The notes under the pieces were generated by a model. The model saw nothing but the letters and a program-made list of their open reading frames with translations. It had not been told where the DNA came from and did not search any database. 64,000 nt of DNA from Cloeon dipterum. Lineage: Eukaryota > Arthropoda > Insecta > Ephemeroptera > Baetidae. The position numbers and the translations under genes were made by a program. Shown here piece after piece: positions 11,085 through 21,943 of the stretch (positions are counted from its first letter, which is position 1; each line of letters begins with the position of its first letter). The stretch lies in contig NC_088789.1 of assembly GCF_949628265.1 (NCBI RefSeq), positions 30,745,883-30,809,882 of the forward strand, written 5' to 3'.

Positions 11085-13112
11085 ATGTACTATATACATA
11101 CATATTCTAATATTCACTATACTGTTACAATCACTTGTAATAAAGGCAATAGCGAAATTGGCAACCACGTTAATAGTGTAAAATGATTGATTTATTTTTA
11201 TTTTTGTAAAAACATCTTTCCTATCTTTCCCTCTCTTCTTTGATTATTGCTTGTGTTTTGTATTTGTGCGAGTGAAGTGATTTATGTGCAAAACTGTGCG
11301 AAAGCGAACTTGTGTGCAGCACGAGTGCGACAGCCCAGCGATCAACTGCTTCGCCCTCCCAATTTCTCCACCTTCGATAGGTGCCGCAGGGGGGTTAGCC
11401 TGAGCTAGCCCACGGTAGGTCAGGGAACAATAAATCAGATGGCCCAAAATCACCGAAGAGAGCGCACGTCACCTGAGCAGGGTGCGTCTCTCATTGCAGA
11501 CAACGAAATCTTACGATTGTAAGTGAATCTTTGCTTTTCCAACTTTGGGATTCTCCTTTTGGGCTTCCGCCAGTGGTTGCTTCGGGCACCACAATTATTT
11601 CAAAGAGCCATTCTGATGTTCCCTCGTCCACCACCCTGTAGGTGTCCCTCGTGGCCAGTCCCTGTCAGGAGTCCCTGGTCCACGCGGAGCCCAACCGAGG
11701 CGTCATATCGGCGGCCGCGTGCACACGGCACCCGCGCGCGCCGTGACCTTTGCCAAACCCATGGTCACCCGGTGGACAACACCAGCCTGGAGAGAGCGGC
11801 AGCATCGACAACTTTGTGGATTTCTTTCTGAACGAGCGGCAGCTACGTAGACGGAGCAGCCACCGCGCCAACACCCGAGAAGAGGATGAATGTGTGATAA
11901 GTACTCCTTTTAGTGTTGCGCGTCGATATATCTTTCTTTATTGTATTTCTATACATATTTGTAATTTCCCCTACTAACAACTTCCATTTTTTTAATGTGA
12001 TTTCGTTCGATTATAAAACAACAGACAAACACTCAAACAACACGTCAAATTTATATTGTTCTTATTTGCATAAAGATTGTTGTTTTTCCGGTTAATAATA
12101 ATAATAAGCGACCTTAATTCCATTAAATTCCGTGTGTCATTTTTTGCGATATTCCTAACTTAATCTATTTTTCTTGAAGGGCAGGGAAGAACCTAAGCGA
12201 CCTTTGGTTTAGAGCAATTAGAGTCATAATTAAAGATTAGTTTAATTTTGGCGCAGATTTTTTGAATAAATAAATTTTGTTAATTTTTCCAAAAATTAAC
12301 TGGCATTCTACAAACATTTTAACAGCACACTAGGTGTTGTGATGTGAGAATACTAAAATAAAAGTATTTTCTGTGGGATGAAAATCTGTGTTTGATTCCA
12401 CTTTCAGCGATGAAGCCAAATATTTTCTGCTGTCATAGTAGAGAATGTTTCCAAGAAACGAAAACTCATTTAACAAGGGGAAAGATAGGGACGTAGATCT
12501 AAACAGGGCGAAAGGACGTTTGATCCTCTTATCAGCGCGACTCTCAATGTAAGGAATCTACTTAATACGAGGGAGCTTTAATTTCCGGAGGAGCCGGCGG
12601 TGCGCTGCTGGCTGGCTATTAGCGGCGTCGCTTTTGCGTAACTCGTCTTCACCTTTAGTTTACTAATCGGAGAAGGGAACTCTGTGCTAGAATCAACGTC
12701 CAGCATTGTGAATGCCGATCTGTTTCTTTTTTCAGTGCTTGCGTGAATAAAATCTGATTTCCAGAAACAAAAGATTATGACAATTTCAGGAAATGCGACA
12801 GCTCCATATACTATAGCGACCATTTTACATCTTTAAACATCTCTGTGTCTAGCATATGGAATTTTAGTCTTATAAATAACAGCATCAGAGTGAGCAACAA
12901 AAGGATATAAATATAATTCTTTAAGGACCAAAATTTGACTAATTAATTTTTGATATCCTATCTCGGCAATGGTATTAATTAATGCTGACTGTGACTGAGA
13001 GTCTCATCCTTCTTAATTTTGTTCAGCCTGAATATAATCTCTGATAAACAATACATGTTTCTTATCAATAAAAATATGAGAGTGATCAAAACGTACTTTT
13101 TATTGGAAAAAG
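11085..13112. other. Intergenic region with a GC-rich island
   Basis: The part from 11230 to 11900 is much more GC-rich than its surroundings and holds several overlapping open frames, none clearly coding (see the candidate exon at 11439). The rest is AT-rich. A minus-strand 81-codon frame at 12823-12578 begins hydrophobic (VAIVYGAVAFPEIVIIF) but has no other support. Confidence 0.4.
11439..11518 (+). CDS. Candidate first coding exon of an unidentified gene
   Basis: The ATG at 11439 opens 26 codons rich in Arg, Glu and Asn and runs straight into a strong donor (gtaagtga at 11519). Acceptors ttcaaag (before 11610) and ctgtag (before 11640) would both continue into the GC-rich block in one frame that stops at 11829. 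Two other frames in the block are also open for long stretches, so the correct downstream exon is undecided. Product unknown. Confidence 0.25.
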
Positions 13113-15321
13113 TCATAGAATGAGAAATTTGTTGAGAGTGTCAATGAGACCATTATTCACAAACCATTGACGTTCACGGAATTTTGTCCCTGGTCCAAAG
13201 AATAACTCCACACCAGAAATTTCGTTGTTTGTGAATCTCCCAGACCTCATACTTTCGGCAAGGATTACGTAGTTGCATATGTGATTGACCCGCAACTGGA
13301 TTTCAGTGAGTGCCGGCAAGACTCTGGCCGCAGTTTTGATGAAATCAGCCATCGCCAGGAAAAATGGCTGCTTGACCTCGTAAATGGAGTAGCATTGCAT
13401 GCGCACCACCAGTGTCTTGAGTTTGCGTAGGGTTTTCTTTTCGCTGATCAAATCAGTCAGCCTCCTCATGTCATCCTCATTTACGACTTGCCCAATCAAA
13501 GTCACCTTTTCCAGGTTCGGCGCCATCAAAATATCCGACACTATGACAGAGTTACTGAAAGAAAAAAATGAATTTTTAGAGGTCAAATATGCTGTACAAC
13601 AGAATAAACATGGTGAAGTTTGGTCTAAGCCTAGCAGTAACGCCGATGAATAATCAGAAGAGTGAGACATCAGCGCCACAGCGACATCCAGCTCAAGCGA
13701 CAAGGCTGGCCTGCATTGGCTGTCGTTTTGGCGCTGCTGTCTCGGTATGGTTATTGGTCACCGGTGTCATGTTTTGCTTAAAAGGTAAAAGTACTATTTT
13801 CCGTTTCCAAGAATATTCGACTGAGTGATTCATCTGCCTGACCTAACTCAACCCTCAGGAATTGAGTGGCTATATATGTCCAAAATTATTTGCTACTTGA
13901 AAACTTACAGAATGACTTCCTTGATCGCTTCCTTGGTGAAATCGTTCTTTGGAATGGCAGGACCTTCGATGCCAACAAGGCCAACCCTTTGGAGTTTAGG
14001 GCAGAGCGCGAAAATTCGGTCCAAGGATGATTCAGAGTGTTTGGGGCAAATGGAATTTCCCAAAAAGAGGGAGTGCAGATTCGGCCCGTAAATTGTTACG
14101 AACTGCAGCACAATCTCGGGCGGCACGTGGCTCAAATGGAGACTCTCGATTTCGGATTTTGAAAACTTTAGCAAGGGCTTGATTTGCCACTCATAATTGG
14201 GAAAGTTGTCTGGCCCTTCAATCTATAAGAACGAAAATAAAATTAGACTTACTCTACCAACAGTGAGATCTCCCCAACTGGACAATAATTCTAAAATCTC
14301 ACCTTAAGGTGGGTGACGCATGGAAACAACTCGTGCAAACCTTCATCTGCCTTCTCGTATTGTAAATTCAGACACAAATGTCGCAGATTTCGTTCTTCTT
14401 TCTTGTAAGGGGCGTACTGGTACTCGCTTTGGCAGCAGAAATCGCTTGCAAAGTCCTCAATGACCTGCAAGTTGGGAAGGTTCATCTGGCACAAATTCTT
14501 AAACTCGATGATTTCCTTTATGGAGACTGTCGAGCGGAAAAAGAAGGCTCTCAAAAGTTCGAAACTTCCCTGCAACTCTTCCATAGTCGGAATGTTAAAG
14601 TCACATCCGGAAATGTTGACACTGACGAATCGCAAGTCTAGCAATTTTTCACACAACCACCTCAGGTCCGGGAAATCAATGTCGAAATCCTCTATCCGGA
14701 GCACTTGAAGATGCTCCATTTTTCCGAATGCATCAATAAATTCCGGGCTGAGTATTTGCTCCTCGAATCTTAAAGTTTCCTCTTGCAGAATGGAAAGCGA
14801 CAAAAGATTAGTTGCTCTCTCTGAGACTTCGATGATTGCCTTTAATTGAGAAAAATCATGTTTTCACGGTGCCAAATTAATTTATTTATATAAATAGCTA
14901 TACCGTTTCTAGGTGGTCATATCTATCAGCCGCAGGGGAATAAGACACAAAGCCAGTCAAGTCAAGTACTTCCACATCGCTATCTTCTGTTAGCAGAAGA
15001 TTTAGAGCTGGTGACATAATTTTTGTTATGTCTGCACCGCGTCTATCCAGTTTATTAAAATTCTGAACGCTCAAAAGTTTGAGCAAAGTGGCTCTGCGAA
15101 TGTTTGGTGCTGCAATTATGAATGAAATAAAAAAGGGTATACATGTAAAAATAATAATAACCGAAATTCTTTAAACTGTTTAAAATGAAACATTTCGGGT
15201 CGGTGGCATTGAAAATCTTCAAAACACATTTCCAAGCTATGTGGCCGGTCTTAGTAGTGGGTCTATTTCTCAATCCTATAAGGAGCTTTGCTAAGTTTGT
15301 AGGTGTTTCGTCTGGGTTCAC
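13113..15321 (-). CDS. Leucine-rich-repeat-like protein, 5' exon missing
   Basis: Five exons join in phase: 15321-15162, 15109-14904, 14839-14303, 14222-13909, 13554-13113, giving at least 552 residues. The protein is built of Leu-rich strand units such as VEVLDLTGF, LQVLRIEDFDIDFPDL, FVSVNISGC, LRHLCLNL, IESLHLSHVP, LHSLFLGNS, LQRVGLVGIEG and LEKVTLIG, separated by Asn/Cys-containing turns. This is the pattern of LRR proteins of the F-box/RNI-like type. The first exon shown begins with GTG after a good acceptor, so an upstream exon must supply the start. A frame near 15530 on the minus strand contains CPFPNEIVLKFF, reminiscent of an F-box start, but no clean donor joins it. Role unknown; F-box-type substrate adaptors are one possibility. 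Confidence 0.75.
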
Positions 15322-17064
15322 CTGCGTTGCAAAATTAAAATTATAATTAGAGCAAATTAAGTAAGCCTCTCTCTTTAGGGTGGTTGGTGGCGCTCGTCCG
15401 CTGCAAAAGGCGAAGAGAATTGGAGATATGATAGAAATTCGTGTCGGAATTCAAAACATATTCAGACAGGAATCTCGGAAGAACTCAAATAGGAAAAATT
15501 TGAGAACAATTTCGTTGGGAAATGGACACATTTTTAAAATGTGATAGGAAAATTTAAGGAATAAATCTAAAAATCTAGCAGAAATGTCTAGCGGTCGCAT
15601 ATAAAAAGGTGCTAAAAAGCACTTGCCATATTTTCGAAGTTTTTTTGTCAGGAGAGACAGCTGCAGACGACAGGTGATCAGCTCAAAGCACAGGCACCGA
15701 CTGAGCAGAAGCAGCGGCGAGGGGTGCAAGGGAAGAAAGAAGGTCTAGTGGGGGTGAAGACTTTAGAGGGGCTGAGGGGAAAGATTGATATTCCTAAAGT
15801 CGCTGGAAAAGTGTGAAAACTAGCAAGTGGTGAGTCGGCGCACGTCCGGCTCCCTGTCCGTTGAGAGCCGGGAACATGAGGTGAAAACGCTCTTCACCTC
15901 GCGGCAGCCAACGCCGATCTGAATATATGTGCCAGTGGCTTTGCAATGTCCACTTTTACGCGTGATCCTTGAGCGAGGAAATGCACAATTCGCACACCAT
16001 GAAATAGATTGCGAAGGAATTGATCGAACGCCAGACATTTTCCCCCAAAGTCGCTGGACAGGTGTGAAGCCAGCAATGTAGGCGCCCATCCGGCTCCCTG
16101 TCCGTTGAACGATTTGAGAATTAGGGGCCACTCTGCCACCGCCACCGCCCGGCGTCACTCCCCCTCTCCGCAACACAGAGGCATGCAGCAGGAATTCCAT
16201 GCATGTGCAGCAACCGCTACCGCGCGCAGACTAAAATCTTTCCTTTTAACCCTTTTTTGTCCTTGAGACCTTTATTTTCAAACTTGCCCGTTTATTATCG
16301 GTAGCATTATTTAAGACTGTTTGTGTTAAGAAATTAATTTATTCAATCAAATTTAAGATTTTTTTAATCTGGCCAGCTTTTTTGAAAAAACGGCATCACC
16401 ATTTTGAGTTAGATAATGAAAAATTTGTCAAAAAATTCAATCCATCTCAATAATTAAAAAATATTTGCGAGAAAAATATTTTTTGATAACGATTTTTAAA
16501 ATATTTAACAATAAGGCAGTTAATTTGATTGATAAAATTAATGGTTTATATTTAATTTTGAGTTCTTTTATTTATGAAAAATTTCTAAAATCTTACTTTT
16601 AGGGTTTTTAAAAGAAAGTTTTGTTTAATAAAGGATTAATCCTGGATCAATTTTATCGATTAATTTTTTCAGGTAAATTTAGATTTTTTTAGCATTATTT
16701 CATATATATTCCTGGGTTATATATTTTTATTCGGGAGGAAGCAAGGCTCGGCTCGGCGCGACTCGCTCAGACCTCTACACCCTCTACACGTGTCCGTGTT
16801 TGAATTTCCCACCAATACGACCTGACCAAGAGGAGAGAAGGAAAAGAACGCTAACGCCAACGCCCAAAAAAACTGCTCTCCCAGCTTCCGTGTGCTCTTC
16901 ATCAACAAGACCGTGTTTACGTTATCTCCAAGATATTCAAAATTATTGGTGAATTAGGAGCTGCAAACCCCTGAGGCTTCCGAGAAATTAAGAAAAAAGA
17001 TCTTCAGGAAGATTTTGAAAGGTACAAATCATGTTGAAGAACCGCGCAAAATCGTAAAGATGAA
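15322..17064. other. Region upstream of the LRR gene
   Basis: No supported gene. It contains the undetermined 5' end of the LRR gene, a diverged direct repeat of about 75-85 bp (about 15795-15870 and 16043-16115, sharing tccggctccctgtccgttga), and an AT-rich tract at 16250-16720. Confidence 0.45.
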
Positions 17065-18270
17065 AGGCGGGCGCGTATGCACTTCAACTAAATTTTGCGT
17101 CTGGCGAGCCACTTCTTAAAATCGCTGTAAGGAACGGCGGGCGCGTATGCAATTCCACCAAATTTTGCATCTTGCGAGCCGCATCTTAAAATCGTTGTAT
17201 GGATAGGCGGGCGCGTTTGCAATTCCATTTATTTTGCATCTAGCGAGCCGCATCTTAAAATCGTTGTATGGATAGGCGGGCGGGTTTGCAATTCCATTTA
17301 TTTTGCATCTAGCGAGCCGCATCTTAAAATCGTTGTATGGATAGGCGGGCGCGTTTGCAATTCCATTAAATTTTGCATCTTGCGAGCCGCATCTTAAAAT
17401 CGTTGTATGGAGGCGGGCGCGTATGCAATTCCATTAAATTTTGCATCTTGCGAGCCGCATCTTAAAATCGTTGTATGGATAGGCGGGCGCGTTTGCAATT
17501 CCATTTATTTTGCATCTAGCGAGCCGCATCTTAAAATCGTTGTATGGATAGGCGGGCGCGTTTGCAATTCCATTTATTTTGCATCTAGCGAGCCGCATCT
17601 TAAAATCGTTGTATGGATAGGCGGGCGCGTTTGCAATTCCATTTATTTTGCCTCTAGCGAGCCGCATCTTAAAATCGTTGTATGGAGGCGGGCGCGTATG
17701 CAATTCCATTAAATTTTGCATCTAGCGAGCCGCATCTTAAAATCGTTGTATGGAGGCGGGCGCGTATGCAATTCCATTAAATTTTGCATCTTGCGAGCCG
17801 CATCTTAAAATCGTTGTATGGATAGGCGGGCGGGTTTGCAATTCCATTTATTTTGCATCTAGCGAGCCGCATCTTAAAATCGTTGTATGGATAGGCGGGC
17901 GGGTTTGCAATTCCATTTATTTTGCATCTAGCGAGCCGCATCTTAAAATCGTTGTATGGAGGCGGGCGCGTATGCAATTCCATTAAATTTTGCATCTTGC
18001 GAGCCGCATCTTAAAATCGTTGTATGGATAGGCGGGCGGGTTTGCAATTCCATTTATTTTGCATCTAGCGAGCCGCATCTTAAAATCGTTGTATGGAGGC
18101 GGGCGCGTTTGCAATTCCATTTATTTTGCATCTAGCGAGCCGCATCTTAAAATCGTTGTATGGAGGCGGGCGCGTTTGCAATTCCATTTATTTTGCATCT
18201 AGCGAGCCGCATCTTAAAATCGTTGTATGGATAGGCGGGCGCGTTTGCAATTCCATTTATTTTGCATCTT
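17065..18270 (+). repeat. Minisatellite, about 18 units of 67-70 bp
   Basis: Units follow the plan aggcgggcgcgtttgcaatt ... gcgagccgcatcttaaaatc ... tgtatggat. Two main types occur: 69 bp units joined by tatggatagg, and 67-68 bp units joined by tatggagg. Further variants have ccatttatttt or ccattaaatttt in the middle. The first two units are most diverged. Homogenised neighbours suggest unequal crossing-over or gene conversion. Because 69 is a multiple of three, long open frames with a 23-residue period appear on both strands; I regard these as by-products. The array ends in, or just before, the 5' intron of the next gene. Confidence 0.95.
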
Positions 18271-18450
18271 GCAAAACTCGAATAAAAGTTTTTCTCACAT
18301 GCTTTGGAATTATGTTGTCCTGATCTTATGTGTCGTCATACCTGCTCGATTTTTTAAAAAAACAAAAATTCTTACGCTTCTAATATCAATTTGCTTTGAT
18401 TTGCAGATCATTTCTCCTCCAACCCTCTTGCATCAGTCAAAAAACAAACT

Positions 18451-18978
18451 ATGGAGAATATATCAGTGCAAATGAAGAGGAAATTGCCGAGTGACAACAA
18501 TGAAGAGGAGGTAAGTTTGACGAGTTTGATTTATTACAACATATCACAATCGTCGGAATTGATCGCCCGCTCTTACTATAGTAATCTTCGTCTTTTTGGT
18601 TTACAGTCGCAGAAGAGGATCTGCCGCAATGCAAGTTGGGCACAGTATGCAGAGAAGCACAGGCAAAACGTGCAGCTCCAGAAGAAAAGAGAGCTCCAAT
18701 TGCAGAAAAGAGCTCAGGATGCCAAGGCTGAGTTGGATAAGAGAAAAAGGGAAGAAGAAGAAATGGCTATGAGGAGAAGGGACACCGACGAAAAGAAAGA
18801 CAATCAGGAGGGCGGATTTGAATGGTCCATACCTGCAGTAGGCGTTCAAGTGTCCACGCCTGCTAGCAGCGAGTCCGTGGTTGCCATTAGGGAAAGCCAA
18901 AAAAAGGAGGCTGAACTGAAACGACAGTCGGAGGGATTCAAATTTGATTTGGAAGCGAGGTGGAAGGACTTTGATTAG
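18451..18978 (+). CDS. Small coiled-coil protein (copy 1)
   Basis: Exon 1 is 18451-18510 (MENISVQMKRK...), intron 18511-18606 (gtaagt ... tttacag), exon 2 18607-18978, giving 143 residues. The core (SWAQYAEKHRQNVQLQKKR) continues into a long Lys/Arg/Glu-rich helix typical of a coiled coil, then a less charged tail ending RWKDFD. The intron is 96 bp with no in-frame stop, so retention would still give one open 175-residue frame. An acceptor before 18407 (ctttgatttgcag) indicates a further 5' UTR exon. The paralogue at 21626 shares exon structure and upstream intron sequence. Function unknown; a structural or nucleic-acid-associated role is only a guess. Confidence 0.6.
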   Translation: MENISVQMKRKLPSDNNEEEVSLTSLIYYNISQSSELIARSYYSNLRLFGLQSQKRICRNASWAQYAEKHRQNVQLQKKRELQLQKRAQDAKAELDKRKREEEEMAMRRRDTDEKKDNQEGGFEWSIPAVGVQVSTPASSESVVAIRESQKKEAELKRQSEGFKFDLEARWKDFD

Positions 18979-20195
18979 GAATCAATTTCGCTAGAGGTCT
19001 CTGCCAATAGACTTATGTTGGGACCACAGATGCACAGATTTGCCCTTTTTTTCTTGGCGGTGGCTGGTCCCCCACTTTTTAGAACATATTTTTAATTTGA
19101 AATTGAAGGGCCGTGGAAGAAATTTTTTCAACGCATTTTATATTTTTATTATCCTTTATAACTGGCAGCAATCGTGAGACCTCTAGATTTTGAGGAAGTG
19201 AATTATTTGCCCTTTTCCAGGACGTCTTCCTGCCTCTGCCAACGCCTTCCTATCATTTCAGCTTGGTTCTGTGAACCAGTTTTTGCTACACATCAACAAT
19301 TAATTTTTAAATTCTTCTGCAAATTCGTCGTTTTAAATTTCTTTGTTTTAAAACATTTCAACTCTTTAAAGTTTTTCATATTTGGTCGCGTGTGCAAGCT
19401 GTAATATAATTTGAAAGGGCAGCAGTAGTCGCGGCTGAATGAATGGCCATAGGAAAGCGGCGGCTGCGGAAAAGGCAAAATATTTTCTTCGAAATTCGAA
19501 TCAAAGTCATCCCATTATTGCCTTCCGAATCAAATTCGTACCCCTGGCCTCCCGTTGTTAAATATATGCGCGCCCTGTGAGGAGACATACACGGAACATT
19601 CCCGCCTCCAGCTCTCGGTCAAAGTGCCTTTTCGTAAACGGTGTGTACGCCCTGGAACGACTTGCAATCGATTTTTAAAGACTCTCTGTGACGCATCGAA
19701 ATTCCCCTCGCTGTGTGAGCAGTTCCTGTCCTGTGGTGCAATTTTTAAAACGTTTTTGTGAGCTTTTATAATTTTAAAACTTTAACGACACGTGTGACAA
19801 CGACGATCCAATTTTTTGTTTCGGACGTTTATGCAGATACTGCTTGTCATTTTTTGTCATTGTTCATGTATTTAATGTATATTTACATTTATTATTTTAT
19901 ATATAATTTTAAATTTTGTTTGTCGCATTAAATAAATTTGTTTTATATCAAATGTAGCAGTGAAGTTATAATTTCATTCCTCCCAGATTGGCAACCAGGA
20001 AAATTTTTATGAGATATATGAGGGTAGCTTGATATATATACGTGTGTTGAATTTCCCTTCCCACGCATATGCCCTGACCTATGACAACCTGTGATTCCTG
20101 CGAGGAGAGCCGTGTGCAGGGTGTATGAGAAGAGAAAAAGAAGAGAACAAATGAGCTATAGCAGTAGGGACTGGTGGACATGGATATTTGTAGAT

Positions 20196-20287
20196 GGGTC
20201 GTTTTAACGTCTCTCCTCCATTGACGTCACAGCCGTTTTTTTGCTGGCATTCAGTGACGTCATTGGAGAAGGGGCTTAACTAGACCC
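20196..20287. repeat. Short palindrome with two TGACGTCA sites
   Basis: Arms gggtcgttttaacgtctctc and its diverged complement (gaaggggcttaactagaccc) enclose two perfect TGACGTCA sequences, one per arm, around a T-rich loop. TGACGTCA is the canonical CREB/ATF binding palindrome. It may be a small foldback element or a regulatory element. Confidence 0.5.
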
Positions 20288-20344
20288 GTTGCATTTGAAA
20301 AAAGCCCCTATTTTTATGATACCATGCCAAAGATAAGGCGTTCT

Positions 20345-20545
20345 TGTCGCGATCGCTCACCCCGCCCACTTTTTCATCCCTCTCCATCGCGCAAACGAGT
20401 CAGCTGATCGGAGTGAAGTTAGCTCTAGGCGATAGTACTCGGAGAGCTCCACCACGTGGAGCTAATTTCACTCCGATCAGCTGATTCGTTTCGTTAGCGC
20501 GATGGAGAGGGATAGAAAAGTGGGCGGGGCGAGCGATTGCTCAAA
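20345..20545. repeat. Small foldback element, about 200 bp
   Basis: Left arm: cgatcgctcaccccgcccac, ccctctccatcgcgc, cagctgatcggagtgaa. Right arm: the reverse order and complement (ttcactccgatcagctg, gcgcgatggagaggg, gtgggcggggcgagcg). Arms are about 80 bp with a spacer of about 40 bp. No coding capacity. Confidence 0.7.
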
Positions 20546-21316
20546 TTTCTGCGGCAGGAACGAAAGATAATTCAGGCTTAATTAACTTCCGTGCCTCTCG
20601 GCCTCTGGGACCCCAAGGAATCTTTCGCGAAAATGATTTTTGAACTTGCATAACAAACCACACGCATGCGTTAAGTTTTGTAGCAAATCAGCGCGCCGAC
20701 CAATCAGATTCGCCAGCGGCTCTCTAGGCCCCCTAGTGGATAAAGAGAGAAGCTCTTTACCAGCGACCACCGCTCCCACACTATGGTGTAGGGAAAGGAG
20801 AGCAGATACTGGCAGGCGACAATGGCATCAGAGCTGATACTCTGCAACTCCTTAAGTTACACTGAAGTGCTAGAGTAGTCGTTAAGGTGCAGTAAGGAGA
20901 GAGCTTTACATATTTTAGGAGAGTATGCCCTCCTAAAGGTGCAGTAGCTCGAACCGACGCGACGCACGTGGAGCACTTTTACGTAATTTGCGCACATTGG
21001 AGTGCAGAAGTCACCCAGGATTGCAAGAAATTGGGAATTAGGATCTCCAAAAAGCTTTTTTAAAGGTAAATATAATGTATTATACGCGTATTGATGGGGG
21101 TGATGGGAGACATTCTTCATTTTTGGCCTAGAAAAATCTCTCGCTCAGTGGGCCAACAATACAATAGCCGCTGGGGAGGCCGAATTTTCATTTCGGGTTA
21201 ACACTGCCAGAGATTTCCCAAAGTTATTTATTTTATAGTAATTAGTTTACAAAAATGTATTAATTTTTTTCTTCCTATGGGTCAACCAAATATTTGTGAT
21301 GCACAATCATATTTCC

Positions 21317-21530
21317 AGCGGGGACCAGATTCGTGCGACGCGCAGATATGGCGTCCTGTGGAGTATGGCGCGAAAAACGGTCACGTGAAAATAATGCGTG
21401 AAAAGAAGCAAGTTTTGGTCAATATTGTGACACAATTTGTAGTAATTGCGTCTTTTGGATCGTAAAAACAACCTCTTGACACTCGTACGGCAATCCAAAG
21501 AGAAATTTTTGTTTCTAACATTCAGACGCC
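21317..21530 (-). mobile_element. MITE-like element, copy 1
   Basis: The reverse complement of this segment reappears at 39469-39691 inside a PHGDH intron. Shared blocks include agattcgtgcgacgcgcag, ttggatcgtaaaaacaa and gacactcgtacggcaatc. In both copies the body is bounded by inverted atggcgtc/gacgccat. It is non-coding and inserted in the presumed 5' intron of the second coiled-coil gene. Confidence 0.6.
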
Positions 21531-21625
21531 GTGTCGTCTTACCTGCTTCACACTAGATTTAATAAAAAAATCTTTGCTTTGATTTGTAGATCATTTTTCT
21601 ACTGCGCATCGCACCAAAAAATAGT

Positions 21626-21943
21626 ATGTCTCGACGCAAAAAGTCAATCCCAAAGAAGAGGGAAATAACTAAGCGCGACGATGACGAGGAGGTAAAACTA
21701 TCCCTGTAATTTATCGCCTTTATTCACCTAATTTTTTAGATGCAGAAGAAGATCCGTCTTAATAAAACTTGGGCGAGATTTGCTGATAAATACAAGCAAA
21801 AGTTGGAGCGCGAGAAGAGAATGGAGGAAGCATTGAAAAGAGCAGAGGAGGAGGCAATGGCCAAGTGGGATCAGAATAATAAAGAACGGGATCAAGCGCT
21901 GATTGAGGCGAACGGAAAAACAGGCAAGCCAGCGATTAAATAG
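21626..21943 (+). CDS. Small coiled-coil protein (copy 2)
   Basis: Exon 1 is 21626-21691 (a very basic start ending in Asp-Asp-Asp-Glu-Glu), intron 21692-21739 (48 bp), exon 2 21740-21943, giving 89 residues. The segment NKTWARFADKYKQKLEREKR aligns with the core of the copy at 18451. A charged helix follows, and the protein ends earlier than copy 1, without its neutral tail. A 5' intron acceptor (ctttgatttgtag) sits at the same relative place as in copy 1. Function unknown. Confidence 0.55.

Larger units (their letters stand above)
18979..21610. other. Region between the coiled-coil genes
   Basis: No supported gene. It holds two small foldbacks (20196-20287 and 20345-20545) and, towards the end, a dispersed element (21317-21530) lying in the probable 5' intron of the second coiled-coil gene. 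Confidence 0.5.

Noticed and set aside
12578..12823. 81-residue minus-strand frame with hydrophobic start
   Set aside because: It lacks homologues, splice or poly(A) support; length is compatible with chance.
15820..16200. 126-codon minus-strand frame
   Set aside because: It spans a pair of direct repeats and reads Gly/Arg-rich low-quality sequence; overlapping frames are equally long.
17116..17995. Long periodic open frames on both strands over the tandem array, as possible repeat proteins
   Set aside because: Both strands are open because the unit length is near a multiple of three and lacks stops. Frames break where 67-68 bp units occur, and no start context or introns support translation.
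17065..18270. CRISPR-like array
   Set aside because: The whole 67-70 bp unit is repeated with no unique spacers, in a eukaryotic genome. It is a minisatellite.
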